Source: Plasmodiophora brassicae
Taxonomy: Eukaryota > Endomyxa: Phytomyxea > Phytomyxea > Plasmodiophorida
Direction of reading: 5' to 3'
Assembly (NCBI GenBank): GCA_036867785.1
Contig: CP145418.1
Coordinates: 62,001 to 126,000 of the forward strand
Length of the DNA: 64,000 nucleotides
In this document: positions 1-12,729 of the stretch, piece after piece
Position numbering within the stretch: the stretch's first letter is position 1
Layout: the number at the start of each line of letters is the position of its first letter
The notes under the pieces: model-generated
Seen by the model: only the letters and a program-made list of their open reading frames with translations
Told to the model about the DNA's origin: nothing
The model's database searches: none
Position numbers and translations under genes: made by a program

Positions 1-550
1 CAGGTCAGGAAGGCTGACCGGGAAGCGCTGGGGACATGACGACGGAGGTCTAGAATTCAACGACGCTGGCATTCCCAATGCTTCTTTGCGGATTCGCTGG
101 ATCGCCCGCCCTCCGATCAAACTGACCCGTCCCGCTCGTGACGCTCGATCAGGTGCGATACTGTCGTTGCGGACGTGCCATCTATGGTCAAAAGCTGAGA
201 TCTGTTTAGGCCCAGCATCGATATCTAAACTCTTTTTCGCGTGTATAAACCGGTGTCTAGTCCTGGCGCGCGCGTGTGTGGCCAGGAGACAGGAGGGCAA
301 CCGCCACCGGTGCCGCTACGTCACGCTGCGCAACGATATTTAGAACGCGCAGAATGTCAGTCATCGTCTCATCGACCATCGTCTCCTGAAAGTACCATAA
401 TTAGACATCAGTCCGACTGTCGCTGAACCGCGCAGATCGACGATGACTCGTCGGCGGGTGGTGATTGACTGCTGGGGCCTCACAATCGTGACACGCGGAC
501 AAAGACGACTTCAGGAAGAACGAGCGCGAATCGTTCCAGGGTAGCACAAC
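1..550. other. No gene recognised (window start)
   Basis: Short open stretches exist on both strands, but none shows a recognisable domain, a signal peptide or a spliced continuation. A TATA-like stretch lies near 241-248. The tail of a gene beginning outside the window cannot be excluded. The last 100-200 bases probably hold the promoter of the gene starting at 551. Confidence 0.4.
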
Positions 551-888
551 ATGTCGTCGAACGATGACCTGGGATTCCTGGCATGCCTGGCCTTGTGCGC
601 CGGCACGAGTCTGTGCTGTGCCGCTGCCGCCGCGGAAGAGGCCGAGTACCAGGACATGAAGGCGAGGCACAGGACCACAGGTCACTGAGTCGCCAATGTC
701 CTTGCCGTTCTGCAAACTGACATTGGAACGCACGTACAGTGATCCACGCGCCTCCACCTCCACAACGAGTAGTCGTTGTGCATCATCAACCCCCACCACC
801 ACCACCAATGCAAACGGTATATGTCAACGGGGGTTACACGACGACAACGACGATGTACCAACAACAGCATCCACCGCCATACTACTGA
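551..888 (+). CDS. Small single-pass membrane protein with a Pro-rich PPxY tail (92 aa)
   Basis: Two exons, 551-680 and 740-888, are separated by a 59-nt GT..AG intron; joined they give 92 codons and a stop. The protein has a short acidic N-terminus, one hydrophobic segment at about residues 8-28 (LGFLACLALCAGTSLCC) rich in Cys and Ala, then a basic patch and a tail with PPPP and PPPPPP runs, several Thr, Tyr and Gln, and PPPYY at the very end. That ending matches the PPxY class of WW-domain ligand. The family is not recognised. The membrane position is inferred from hydrophobicity, and the segment could instead be an uncleaved signal. A downstream gene (6717-12503) encodes a WW domain, but a link between the two is speculation. 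Reading the intron through gives only a 45-residue product. Confidence 0.6.
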
Positions 889-904
889 ATGATGACCAGG
901 GTAC

Positions 905-910
905 AATAAA
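905..910 (+). terminator. Possible polyadenylation signal AATAAA
   Basis: A canonical AATAAA lies 17 bases after the stop codon of the 92-aa gene on the same strand. Position and sequence fit a polyadenylation signal, though such hexamers are rare near other genes here, so it may be chance. Confidence 0.35.
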
Positions 911-1284
911 CGGAAGCGTCCGCGTTGTACTCTAGCTCTTCGGGATCTGCACGTGCTGTCGTCCTAGTTGTGTACTGCACGGCCCATGGGCCCACATCGA
1001 AGCCGCATCAAGCCGGATGTTGGCTGGCATGACCTGGTTCTTCACCATCGACGTGCATAAGGAGTTCGGAGATCTGCTCCTGGCCGGCGACGGTGCGTAC
1101 AGACCTATTTACTAGAAGCATCCAGGACACGACCCACTCTGCATTGCAATTCAAGGCGCGGATTGCGAAGGTCTTCTACCAACTACTCTATGCTACAACA
1201 TGAAGGGATTTTGAACCCGTCTCATGTTAGCAGTGAAGTCCGTGGTGTTGGCGGCGGACTCCGTGGCGGACTCCGTAGTTGGCC
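911..1284. other. Intergenic, nothing recognised
   Basis: About 370 bases lie between the small membrane protein and the MYBBP1A-like gene. One short frame begins near 1030 but has no continuation. It presumably contains the promoter of the downstream gene; no clear TATA box was seen. Confidence 0.35.
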
Positions 1285-4200
1285 ATGCCGGGCCCTGCTG
1301 CTGCTTCCAACAACCACGCCGTCGTCTACCAGCGGCTCAGCTCTGCCAAGTTCGATGCCCGTAAGGCGGCCATTGCCGAGTTGCTCGATGCCTGCATCGA
1401 TCGGCAGTGCGATGTCGCGTATGCTTTGAAGCGCTTGATTCGTGGACTGTCGTCGTCGGCGCGATCCGCCCGCCAGGGCTTCGCACTGGCTCTGTCTGCC
1501 GTTCTTCAATTGGGGCCGACCATTATCACCGACGACGCCCTGTTGTCTGCTGTCAAACAGCACATGCCACGCCAGGCGCCAAACCAGAACCGCCAGGATC
1601 GCAAAGACATCATTATCGGTACGGAATCGCGTGTTGCACACTGTCATCGAATGGCACGTTCTCATTTCGTGCAGGCCGATGCTTTCTGATTCAGGCGCTC
1701 TGTAAGGGACAGCGTTTGGTGTCGGTTGCTGAGGTACTGCCGGACATCGTCAATGACCTCGTGGCGGTGTCGTCTATTGACTGGGCCGCCGAGCTAGTCC
1801 ATGCGACCCTGGCGGACCTGGCTTCGTCACCATGCTGCCCTGCATCATTGGACAAGTCGGTGATCGCCGCCCTGGCGAAATGGTCCACTGCGAACGGGTA
1901 CCTTGTGGCCAGCGCCACGTGTAACAAGAACGAGAACCATCCGGACCTTCCTGCCGTCCTGGGCGACCTGCGCCGGTACCTACCGCACCGTCACTCGGCC
2001 ATACGCACCTTGATACGTGCCCGCACCCGGTTCCCAATCGCGACCCTGTGCGCCAGCTCCGAACTGAAGGACAAGTTCCTGGGCGTTACGCTGCTGGAGG
2101 CCTGTATCGATGCCGGCTATGACAATGGCGGCCTGAGCGACACGCTCACCGGCGATGTCGTCGACGTTCTCGCGCACAGCGCCTCGAATCGCAAGGCTGC
2201 TCTGCACGATGTCGCCCAGCGTGTCCTGAGCAGTCTCAAAACGAACATCACGTCGTCGTCGATGGCCTACGAAGTCATCTCGTTGCTTACCGCGTCGTTT
2301 GACTCGCGGTCTCGATCGGGAACCTGTTCGGCGCTGGCCGCCCGTCTGGACGTTGCCGACTACAAGCGGTACGTCGACTCGTTGGTGGCAGCCGGCGCCA
2401 TCGAATCGATCTACGCGACCGTGCGGCAACCGTCGATCCAGGATGATTGCCTCGAGTACGCGATCGAGACACTGCTGACCTTGCAGGACAACGACGACCG
2501 AGTGGCGCATCAGCGCCTGCTGACGACCCTTCAGCACCTGCCCATCGACCTGGATCGGCACCATCGTATCGCCATGCGCATTGCCCGTTCGAACCAGGCG
2601 CTGACGAAGCTCGTCGAGGCTGGGCGCCTCTGCCAGGGGCGTGGCACGGTGCAGGCGGGTCAGGCCCTGGCTCGACTGGCGTACGCCATCGGCATTCACG
2701 CTGGTGCCGACATCGACAGCGTAGTCAGCGACCTGATCACGACCTGCGAGCGTTATGCTGCTGACGATCACGTCGATGACGACAAATTCATCAGCGTCCT
2801 GGTCGATATCCTCATTGCGATCAGCGCCACACCGTCCGCGTTCCTGCACAAAGCGGTTCTGGGCGTCGCACGCGCCTTCGCGAGCCAGATCTGCGCCCAG
2901 AAACAGCACCTGGCTGACATTGTCAGTGCGATCGCGCCCAACCCGGACACGGACCAGGATGTCGACGTCGACGATGATGACGACATGAGCGAAGATGACG
3001 ACGCTGACGAAGATGATGCGGATGATGATGATGACGACGATGACGACGACGACGACGACGAACCGAAGCAGATGTCCGACGATGGCAGCGATGGTGATGA
3101 AGATGGCGACAGCGACAATGGTGAGGACGAAGAGGGCGCAGACTCTGATGAGGACAAGTACGAGTCGGCGCTGGCGTCGTATGTGCGGGCGCGTTGTGAT
3201 GCGAAACGCGCCGCGTCGGCCGCCGTCACGGCTGCGATGCACTTCCGCTGCCGCCTGATCGACCTGCTGGAGCAGGTCGTGCGCGTCTGCTCCCGATCCC
3301 CGGTTCTAGTATCGTTGATCGGCGACCTGCACGCGTACCTGCGCACCTTCCAGGCGCGTGGTCCTGGGGCGGCCCCCGTCGTTAGCCACCTGGCGTCGCT
3401 GCTGACGAAACGTATCTGTGCGGCCCGACCGCTCGGTCTGGCAGAGGACGCCGCGCATGACCTGGTGACGGGTGCGATCCGGCGTGCCGGTTCGGCGCGC
3501 GATGCGCTGTCGTTGGCGTGTGCGCGTGCGGAGCTTCAGCACGCACTGCGCGCCTGCCGCACCGCCTGCGCGACGCACCCGGGCTGCTGGGCTGCGGACC
3601 GTGTCGCCGAGTTCCTGCAGGCCTACATCCACCGCCAGCATCGCAACATCAACGCCAAGTTCTTCATCGACCTCATCGAGCGGCATGCGGACCTGGCCGC
3701 ACCGCTCCTGCGCTGCCTGGCTGCGGCCGCGCCGACGGCCGTTAACGATTTCCTACAGGCGCAGTGCGGCGCCCTGCTCGGCGTCCTGCTGCGCAAGCAC
3801 GGGAAGGATGCGGCTGTGCGACAGGTCCTGCACGACGATGCCGACCTGGTTCGAGGCGTTCTCCTCCAGGCGTTGCAGACGACGTCCGCCAAGGCGCAGC
3901 GCGTTCGCATGGCGTTCGACACGGCCTTCTCCATCCTGAAGACGATCGATGAAGGCGACCGACCGGTGTACCTGTCCAGTGAGGTGCGCCAGGCGGTCCA
4001 GAGCGTCCAGGAGCGACACCCGCAGGTCTACCGGCGCATGCGCATGTCGTTCCAAGCGCTGGCCGACATGATGGACAAGACGCCGATCGCATTCGAATCG
4101 ACACCGCCCACGAAGAAGAAGAAGAAAAAGAGCAAGCAGTCGGCCCAGGTTGCCGACGCCACTGACACAGCGACAGATTCGGCAAACGGCGGCGGCCCGG

Positions 4201-4682
4201 CTGCTGTCGAGGCAGTCGACCCTGACCGGAAAGACGAGAAACCGGCGAAGAAGAAGAAGAACAGGAAGTCGCCCAACGGAGCTGGTGCTGCTGACACAAA
4301 GGAAGTGGGACGGGACCCGGCGACCGTCGACCCGATCCAAGTGGACCAGGGGGACGGCACGTCGGCGTCCAAGAAGAGTCGTCGGAAGAAGGCAAGCAAG
4401 GCGGCGGACGCCTTGCTGGCGCACGACGACGGTAACGGCACTACGACCGTCGGTGAACCGATGGGAAACGCACCCGCTGGCGTTGACAAGGACATCGAGG
4501 GCGGGCGTGGTCGAACCGATGCTATGGCGGTCCAAGCTCATGACCAGGGCAACAAGAAACGTTCGAAGAAGAAGAACAAGATATCGTCGCAGACTTCGGC
4601 GGACGGTGCCGATGCCAAGGTATCGGCCGACGGTGACGAAACCGTCGCAGCAGCGTCGGCGACAAAGAAACGGCGCCGGTAA
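1285..4682 (+). CDS. Pol5/MYBBP1A-family nucleolar protein (1113 aa)
   Basis: Exons 1285-1618 and 1675-4682 surround a 56-nt intron. The start is the ATG of MPGPAAASNN. The N-terminus carries the family signature: a block rich in 'RKAAIAELLDAC', then RLIRGLSSSARSARQGFALAL, followed after the splice by GRCFLIQALCKG. The body is helical and HEAT-like. A long Asp/Glu tract covers about residues 535-605, and the last ~190 residues contain repeated Lys-rich clusters such as KKKKKKSK and KKKKNRKS. An acidic middle with a basic nucleolar tail is the known layout of yeast Pol5 and animal MYBBP1A, which act in rRNA transcription and ribosome assembly; the polymerase label is historical. The length suits the family. 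Compact GAC/GAT repeats in the acidic part create long open frames on the other strand that are not genes. Confidence 0.85.
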
Positions 4683-5409
4683 AAGTCGCAGCAAGCATGA
4701 CTCAGTGAAGCCTGCGTCGTATCTTTGGTCCATTCGTGTCTGCGTTCGACAGCTCGCGGGAGTAACTCGCAATCCCTAATTACTTGGCCGACGTTACTGG
4801 TAGGCCGCAACGCTGGTCGACGCTGGGCGCCAAACGTCCACGGGGCAGGCCCTTTGTGACGCTGTGCACGGCGCTTGCCATCGTCTCATTCGGTCTGCTT
4901 TGAAAGAGGACGTAGACGAACCTGCGAACGTCACCTGGTGGTCGCTGACGTGCCGCGACATTCGCCATCACCCCTCTGTGCCCATCTGTGCTGGGAGAAG
5001 ACGTATAGACCGCAGTGAACGCTTGCAAACGTCCTGCACGAATTCGTTTGTACGTGATCTGCTTTGGCGACGCCTGAGCTTTCGGGAATGTTTAAGTTGT
5101 GCAGCGTATCCTCAATATCAGCCAATGTCTTCGCTGCTCTTGCCCGGAGCGCAGCGGCCACGATTGTACCAGGGAACTTTTCGACGAGGTGACCCCAGGA
5201 CGCGCCTTCTTTCCCCGTTTGACGCGGCTGCAGCGTCGTCACCTAGAACATTCACTTGGGACTAAACCGACATGTTCCTCTGCGCATACTTCAACACCCT
5301 ACCAGCGATCGGGGCTGGAACGGGTCGACGGCAGGTACCCTGTTGAATAGTAGTATTATAGTGGTGCCCGCTGTAGTAATTGGCATTCCAGCACCCCCTG
5401 CCGTCGCCA
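4683..5409. other. Intergenic, nothing recognised
   Basis: About 730 bases separate the MYBBP1A-like gene from the phosphatase gene on the same strand. Frames here are short, lack domains and do not splice into neighbours. The region probably holds a 3' UTR and the next promoter. Confidence 0.35.
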
Positions 5410-6533
5410 ATGAGGCCTGAGGCTGGCGATGACATCGACGATCTCAGGCGCCTGGTGACGCAGGCGTACAGGGCGAGCGACGGCGGCGAACAGGTTGCCG
5501 GCACTGGCGATCCGGTCAAAGAGCGGCGCCGTTCCCGGTCGTCGATCGTCCGCCAATGGGTGGCCGTCGTTCGACGGCTCATCGGGTGCCTGCCGTCATC
5601 GCCAGTCTACGAACGCGACGCGTCCCCGTCGCAGCAGGTGCGTGCGCGCCCTGCATCCGCTGGCCCGGACGCGCATCTCATGTTCACGCGCCGGCACGCA
5701 GGCGCCCATAGCACTGGGCATCTTGCCGCCACCCGATAGTCGCCGGGCTCGCCGCACCCTGATCCTGGACCTGGACGAGACCCTGATACACAGCTCGTTC
5801 GTCCCGATACCCAAGTACGACCTGCTCGTTCCGATCACGATGGCGCACCGGAGCAGGTATGGGGTCGTGGCGCACGGGCCGTCGTCGTGATTGGGTGCTG
5901 ATGCGCGCGCGCCCACCTGTAGGCTGGTCTACGTCCAGAAGCGCCCGCACGTCGACGAGTTCCTCCGACGGGTCCACGACCTGTTCGAGGTCGTCGTCTT
6001 CACCGCCAGCCTGTCGCTGGTGAGCCTCTGCGCCCGCCGACGCCGATCGTCGCTGACCGGCGGGCGCGTGTCCCTCTGTAGTACGCGGACCCGGTCCTGG
6101 ACGTGCTGGACCCGGCGAACACGTCGTCGTACCGCCTGTACCGGGAGCATTGCGTCCAGGTCGACGGGCAGTACATCAAGGACCTGTCCGTGCTGGGACG
6201 CGACCTGCACCGAACCATCATCGTCGACAACAGCCCGCACTCGTACTCCCGGCAGCCCTACAACGCCGTCCCGGTGGCGTCCTGGTTCGGCGACGACGAC
6301 CAGGACCGGTCGCTGATCGACACGGTAGCGCAGACGCCCCCCTCCCCCCAACATGACGATGGCTGAGTGCACCTACATAGGTCCTGCCCCGGCTGGAGGA
6401 CATCGCCATGCACCCCGGCAGCGTCTACGACGTCCTGCACGGGAAGAAGCCGCCCCCGCGCCTGGCCATGGCCACGAGCGCTCGCACGGCGGCAGCGACA
6501 GGGCAGGGCGAACCAGCGGGCGACGCCTTATAG
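5410..6533 (+). CDS. SCP-like CTD phosphatase (FCP1/NIF HAD family, 291 aa)
   Basis: Five exons (5410-5637, 5702-5856, 5923-6019, 6082-6324, 6381-6533) join in frame to 291 codons. The catalytic HAD motif [11 protein letters not shown] starts at about residue 98, with Asp99 as the expected phospho-acceptor and Asp101 as the acid/base. It is followed by [29 protein letters not shown] and later [12 protein letters not shown], the conserved order of small CTD phosphatases. These dephosphorylate Ser in the RNA polymerase II CTD or related substrates. The first ~75 residues are basic and of low similarity, as is common for SCPs, and may serve localisation. Introns are 57-66 nt. A CTD phosphatase cannot be told from a Dullard-like membrane form by sequence alone, but no transmembrane segment was seen. 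Confidence 0.88.
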
Positions 6534-6716
6534 ACGTGTAGTAGAATGAATGCATACATTACGTATCTACACACGTGCAAACGTACATCAGCGATGCACG
6601 GGGGGCCTCTGGGCGAGCAATGGCCGATGCTATCGGGGCACCTCTGCCTGCTAGAGATACAGGGTACGGTCGTACATTTATCGCTTGGGTGCCGTCGGTC
6701 GCCCCGCCTGCCTGCC

Positions 6717-9700
6717 ATGGACCTCGGCAGGCCCAAGGGCGTCGGCCTGAACGACCTCGTCCTGCTGGGCAACGCCACCGACGCGTCCGTCACCGGCAAC
6801 CTCCAGCAGCGATACATGGAGGACTATATCTATGTACGGCAGCGGCCGTCGCCTGCTGATCGTGCCCAGCGTCGCTCTGACTGCCGCCCCCTGACCAGAC
6901 CAACATCGGCCCCGTGCTGATCGCCGTCAACCCGTTCAAACAGATACCCGGCATCTACACCGACGCCGTCATTCGCAAGTATAAAGGTACGATGGGCCCA
7001 GGCGCCCGGTGCACGGCGCGCGCGCTGAGCACCGCACCGCCCGCACACGAACGCAGGTCGCAACACGTTCGAGCTCGTGCCGCACGTGTACGCCCTGGCC
7101 GACCAGGCCCTGCGCAACCTGACGTCGTTCCGCGAGAACCAGTGCATCATCATCACGGGCGAGAGCGGGTCAGGCAAGACCGAGGTAAGCACGACGCGCC
7201 TGCTTCCGTGCGGTCGCCGGAGTCCCTCCTGAACGCTGCGCCCGCACAGACCTCCAAGATCGTCATGCAGTACATCGCGGCCTGCACCGGGCGCAGCGCC
7301 GACGTCCAGCGCGTCAAGGAGCGCATGCTGGCGTCGAACCCGGTCCTGGAGGCGTTCGGCAACGCCAAGGTGGGGCCGGCGGTGTGCACAGCGGCACGCC
7401 GGCGACTTACTGATGACGCGCCGGGCGCAGACGCTTCGGAACGACAACTCGAGCCGGTTCGGCAAGTACATGCGGATCGAGTTCAACGGGCGCGGCGACC
7501 CGGTCGGCGGGTCCATCTCGTCGTACCTGCTGGAGAAGATCCGGGTCGTGGACCCGCACGCCGGCGAGCGTAACTTCCACATCTTCTACCAGGTCTGCGC
7601 CGGCCTGCACGGCAACGACAGGCAGAAGTACCAGGTGTACGGGCCCGATCAGTACCAGTGTAGGTGGCGCGGGCGATCCCCCTCCCCCTCCCCCGCCCCC
7701 CGCGCGCGCTCACCGCTCATCGTCGCAGACCTGTCGTCGTCCAAGTGCTACACGATTCCGGGGACGGACGACGTGAAATCGTTCCAGGCAACGATGAACG
7801 GGCTGCAGGCGCTCGGGGCGACGACAACGCAGATGCAGTCGATCCTGTCGGTGCTGTCGGCGATCCTCTGGCTGGGCAACGTGACGTTCGCCGAGGACCA
7901 CCAGGAGAAGTCCAGCGTCCACGACTGGGACACGCTCGACCTGGTCGCCAGCCTCCTGCAGGTCGACACGACCGAGCTGGCGTCGGCCATGACGACGCGG
8001 ACGATCGAGATGGGGCAGGGCACGCGCGCCGAGGTCTACACGAAGCCGCTGACGGCCAGCGACGCGTACATCACGCGCGACACGCTGGCCAAGGCGCTGT
8101 ACGCCCGCCTGTTCGCCTTCGTCGTCCGCCTGGTGAACACGTCGCTGGCGCTGGACGGCGAGGCGTCCGACGCCGCTGACCCGTCGTCGCTGATCCACAT
8201 CGGCCTGCTGGACATCTACGGGTTCGAGATCTTCAAGGCGAACTCGTTCGAGCAGCTGTGCATCAACTTTGTCAACGAGCGCCTGCAGCAGGTCTTCATC
8301 GAGCAGACGCTGCGCGCCGAGCAGGACGAGTACAGGCAGGAGGGCATCCCGTGGCAGGACGTCCAGTACTACAACAACAAGCCCTGCTGCGACCTGATCG
8401 AGGCCAAGCCCGGCGTCTTCTCCATCCTCGACGACGCCTGCAACACCAGCAAGGGCGACGCCGGCTTCCTGTCCGACCTGACGTCCTTCTTCGGCGGCAA
8501 CGCGTTCCTGCGCGGCGGCACCGGGCACAGCTTCGTCATCGCCCACTACGCCGGCGACGTCCAGTACGCCATCCAGGGGTTCACCCTCAAGAACAAGGAC
8601 ACGCTGTTCGACGACCTGATCCAGTGCCTGCAACGGTAACGGGGGGCGTCGTCGTCGCCATTCGCCGTCTGACGCGCTGTGCGTGTGTGTGTGACAGGAG
8701 CACGGCGCCGTTCGTCGTGGATCACGGCTGGGACCAGATCGAGGTGCAACGCGGGCAGAAGAAGAAACCGCCGACCGTCGGAATGTACGACGCGTGCTCT
8801 GAACGCGGCCTCTGCTGACGCGCGCGTACCCCCTCCCCTCGGCAGGCTGTTCAAGGGGCAGGTCACCGAGCTGATGGGCGAGCTGGCGACCTGCACGCCC
8901 CATTACTGCCGGTGCATCAAGCCGAACGAGACGAAACGGGCGCGCGACTTCGACGTGCAGTACACGCAGAACCAGGTCCAGGTAATGACGGTCGAGGGCC
9001 CAGGTCGTTGGCCCGCAACCGAATAACGGGGCCGACGCCGGCGCGACCGCATAGTACCTGGGCCTCGTGGAGAACATTCGCGTCCGCCAGGCGGGTTACT
9101 CCCAGAAGTTCCCCTACGACAGGTTCGTGGCGCGATACGGTCAGCAGACGTGCATTGCCGGGTCGCATCGGGCGGGCAGCTGAACGACCGGGTTGCACAG
9201 CAATCTGCTGCCCGGCGGTCTGGAACGCGAGGAGCAACGGGTCGCTGTCGAACCCGGGTCGGGCGACGGCCGCCATCCTCCAGCAGCTGCAGTGGACGAA
9301 CGGTACGTGGCGACGTGCATTGGGTCGGGCGACGCGCCGTCATTGTGAACCCCCCGGGGGGCGCGCAGGGGAGCACTTCGCGATGGGGCGCACCAAGGTG
9401 TTCATTCGCCATGCGGAATCGGTGTTCGCCCTCGAGACCTACCGGGAGCAGGTGCTGAACCGCTCCGCCCTGACCATCCAGCGCGCCTTCAAGCGGTTCG
9501 CCAACCAGCGCGTCGCCCTGCAGAACGCCTGGGATTGCTACAAGGTAGGCGCGGGCGCGTCAGGCGACGCGCGCGCCCACACCGGCCGGCCGTTCACCGG
9601 GTGCTGGGGCAGGCGTTCGAACAGCGCAAGGAGCGTCGCCCGGCGTCGGTCGGGCGGTACCACAAGGGCGACTACATCAACCTGTGCCTGTACAAGGAGA

Positions 9701-12503
9701 TCACGGCGCAGTTCAACGGCGACCGGATCCTGTTCGCCGACCGCATCCTCGACGTCATGCTCAAAGGTAAGAAGGGTCATGACACACCCTCCCCCCACCC
9801 AGTTCGGCTGACCTCGCCCGGCGCGAAGGCAAACGCGGCATGCTGAGACAGCTGATCAAGAAGGTCATGCACCGGAGCCAGGCGCGCCGGTTCCTGTCGT
9901 CCAAGTTTGTGGCGCTGACAGCGTCCTCCCTGGTAGGGCAGCGCATGCTGAGGTGCCGGCGTCGGCAACGGCAACCGTATCGTAACCGGGTCGGTGTGCG
10001 TTCAGTTCTGCATGTCGATGACGCCGGGCGACGACGTGACGGGGACGCCGCCGCGCATGGTCATGGAGTGGCGCCTGTCGCTGCAGTCGATCTCGAGCAT
10101 CGCCATGAGCCCGTACGCCGACAACGTCTACGTCATCGAGTCGCATTCGGCGATCCCCGTCGTGCAAAGGTCGGCCCCAGCGCGCGTGCCGCATCGTTGC
10201 CTGTGTGCGACCGCCAGGGCACCGACGATCCCCTCTCCCGTAGTTGCAGGCGCAAGACGGAGCTGATTGGCCTGATGGTACGCCAGATCAAGCAGTCGTA
10301 CCGGCAGCAGGTGCCGCTCCACATCGCGCCGGCCTGGCCGCTCACCGTCACCTACAAGGGGCACGTGTCGCGGATCGAGGTGCGCTTCCAGCAACGGCCG
10401 GACGGCGACGTCGAGGAGACCATCCAGGTCGACAATGGCAACATCGTGGTCCGCGTCGGCCATGGCATCCCCGGCGCCATGTTCCAGGCGCCGTTCCAAC
10501 CGAGGGTAACCTGGGCGTGTCGCCCCCCTCGTTTCCGGGTGGTGATCGACCGGCTCACCCTCTCCCCCGTAGGAGATCGACAGGACGGTGCAGGTGCGCG
10601 ACGTGCTCGAGGCCATCTACGAGTACAACGGCAACGGGGTCGACGAGCTCAGCATCCAGATCGGCGATCAGCTGTACCTGTTGCTGGACGACGGCGACGG
10701 GTGGTACCGGGCGGAGCTCAAGAACGGGCAGAAGGGGTACATCCCGGCCTCGTACGTCAAGCGCGTGCCCCGGGGTGCCAAAGCGTCGCCACCGCCGCCG
10801 CAGGACCATCGTCCCGCGCCGAAGGCGGGCCCCAGCAAACATGCAATGGCGAGCATCATGTCGGATACGGACGGGGAGGCGGCCGACCCACGGCCGTACG
10901 TCGGCGGCGGCGCCGGGAAGGACGAGAACCCGAACGCGCAGGCCATGCAACGGTTGGCGTCCGCGATGAAGTCGCCGACAGGGGGACCCGGGCCCAGTGC
11001 CGGCGCCCGAACCCAGACGTGGCGCGCTCAGCACGGGCAGCAGCAGCAGCAGGAACAGGTCGGCCGGGTGCAGGACGACGACTACGCGGATCCGACACCA
11101 GGGCCACCAGCGTCCAGGCCGACAGCGACGACCGGCCGGCCGGCAGCGTCACACCAGCCTGATCAGCAGCAGCAGAGCCCACAGAGGCAATCGTCGCGGT
11201 ACCCCGTTCATGAGCCGGCCGGCGCGGGTCGTCCTGGCGGGCAAAGGCGCCCCCAGCAACAGACGGCGGACGCCAACGGGGATGCCCAGCCCCGGCTGAC
11301 GGTCAGGACGACGGTTCTGCCGAAGAAGGCGGCGGGCGGCGGCGGTGGCGGCCCTGCAACATTGCCGGCCAACGTCGTACAGGAGTCGTGGCCGGCTGAC
11401 GACGTGCCGGATTCCCCAGCTGATTACGAGCCGCCACGGGCGCCTCTGCCGCCGCCATCGGCCGGTCCAAGAGCGCGGGCGGGACCGACAGGTACGGCTG
11501 CCAGGCAGAACCCTGCCAAAGGTCCTAGTACGAGAACGTTGCACGAGGCGGATGACCCGCCGTCTGCGTCTGAGCCCGCGGCTAAGTCGCCGCCCAGAGG
11601 AGGGGGCACGAAGCGGATCAAGGGCAGCGGCGCTGAGATCAACCCGGACGAATGGGACGACGTGCCCGCCCCGTCGCAGGCGGGGGTGAAGGGCCGCGGG
11701 CGACCACCGCCGACGACGAGAAGCCCAGCTGGGAGCCGAGCCGATACGACGCCGGCGCCCGCTGCCGTTCAATCGAGAAGGATGGCACCCGATAGGCAGG
11801 CCTCGTCGAAGCAGCCGGCAGCGCCGCCCGACGAGTGGAACGAGACGGGGGCGTCCGAACCCGTGCACAGCAGGGCAACGGCCAGGCAGCAGCGGCAGCA
11901 GCAATGGCAGCAACAGAAGCCGCCCCAGGCGCAAACGCATCTGCAGGCAGCGGCCGCGTTCGAAGAGGTTCGAAGGTGGAAGGGGAGGGGCAGGCAGACA
12001 GGGCTGACTCGGTGCGTCCAGGTCGAGTGGAGTGATACGCCCGAGCCGGTGGTCAACCGTGTGTCCTTCATCAAGCCGCGGACGACGGGCGGCGACCCGG
12101 GGCCTCTGCCGAAGACGACGGGCGGTCGTGCCCAGAACCCGATGTTGGCCGACACGGTACGAGTGGCGTCCGGCAAACTGGCGGCGCCGTCTCGCAACGC
12201 GGCCACCGGGTCAACGCGAATCTCCCAGAAGGCGACGTCAGCGGCGACCGCGTCATCCCCGTCGGCGATCGCCGCCGCCAGCGCATCGGCGCCGAGCGGC
12301 GGCAAGCTGGACCAGGCCGGGCAGCCCGACTGGCAACCCTACTTCGACGGTACATGCGAACGAACGGCCGCCCATCGTGCGAACTGACGGGGCTACTCTC
12401 TCTCTGTGTGTATGTGCTGTGCTTCGCAGAGTCATCCAACGCCTACTACTGGTACAATGCACGAACAGGCGAGTCGTCCTGGGACAAGCCGCGCAACGCG
12501 TAA
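6717..12503 (+). CDS. Long-tailed class I myosin with SH3, Pro-rich tail and C-terminal WW domain (1567 aa)
   Basis: Seventeen exons join without a frame break: 6717-6833, 6899-6986, 7057-7184, 7250-7369, 7431-7659, 7729-8635, 8698-8784, 8846-8981, 9055-9139, 9201-9302, 9369-9544, 9613-9766, 9829-9932, 10006-10169, 10250-10505, 10573-12349, 12430-12503. The motor has the P-loop GESGSGKTE (103-111), switch [11 protein letters not shown] (about 155) and switch II DIYGFE (389), so it looks active. One IQ-like motif ([10 protein letters not shown], about 700) follows, then a TH1 membrane-binding region (about 740-950), an SH3 domain (about 958-1015, ending GYIPASYVK) and a ~500-residue Pro/Gln/Gly-rich tail. 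The last ~30 residues form a WW-like module: [23 protein letters not shown]. Class I myosins link actin to membranes in endocytosis and motility. The terminal WW is not part of the usual class I layout. Confidence 0.92.
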
Positions 12504-12729
12504 TCGCCGGCGACTCGTCGGATCGTTAAACGATGAGGTACCCCCGAGGCGGCGCGCGTAACAGCAGACGGCGAGGGACGTCACGCGAACGTCTCTGCCG
12601 TACTATACATTCATAACTGTTCCATTATCTCGATACGCACGCCCAGCTCGTCGCAAACTGCCCCACAGACCACTAGGGCCCTGTGGTCAAACAACCCGGT
12701 AGGTGGCCGACTGCTGGACAAGCTGCCGC
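12504..12729. other. Intergenic between myosin and inverted duplication
   Basis: The sequence holds the myosin 3' flank and nothing recognisable. The outer end of the inverted repeat begins near 12730. Confidence 0.3.

Noticed and set aside
1980-3242. Long minus-strand frame (420 codons) opposite the MYBBP1A-like gene
   Set aside because: It mirrors the acidic Asp/Glu tract of the plus-strand gene as a Val/Ile-rich sequence and has no domain; GC-rich codon bias keeps the opposite strand open.
9840-11162. Plus-strand 440-codon frame within the myosin gene
   Set aside because: It runs across myosin introns in another frame; the SH3- and TH1-encoding frame with matching splice sites is clearly the real one.
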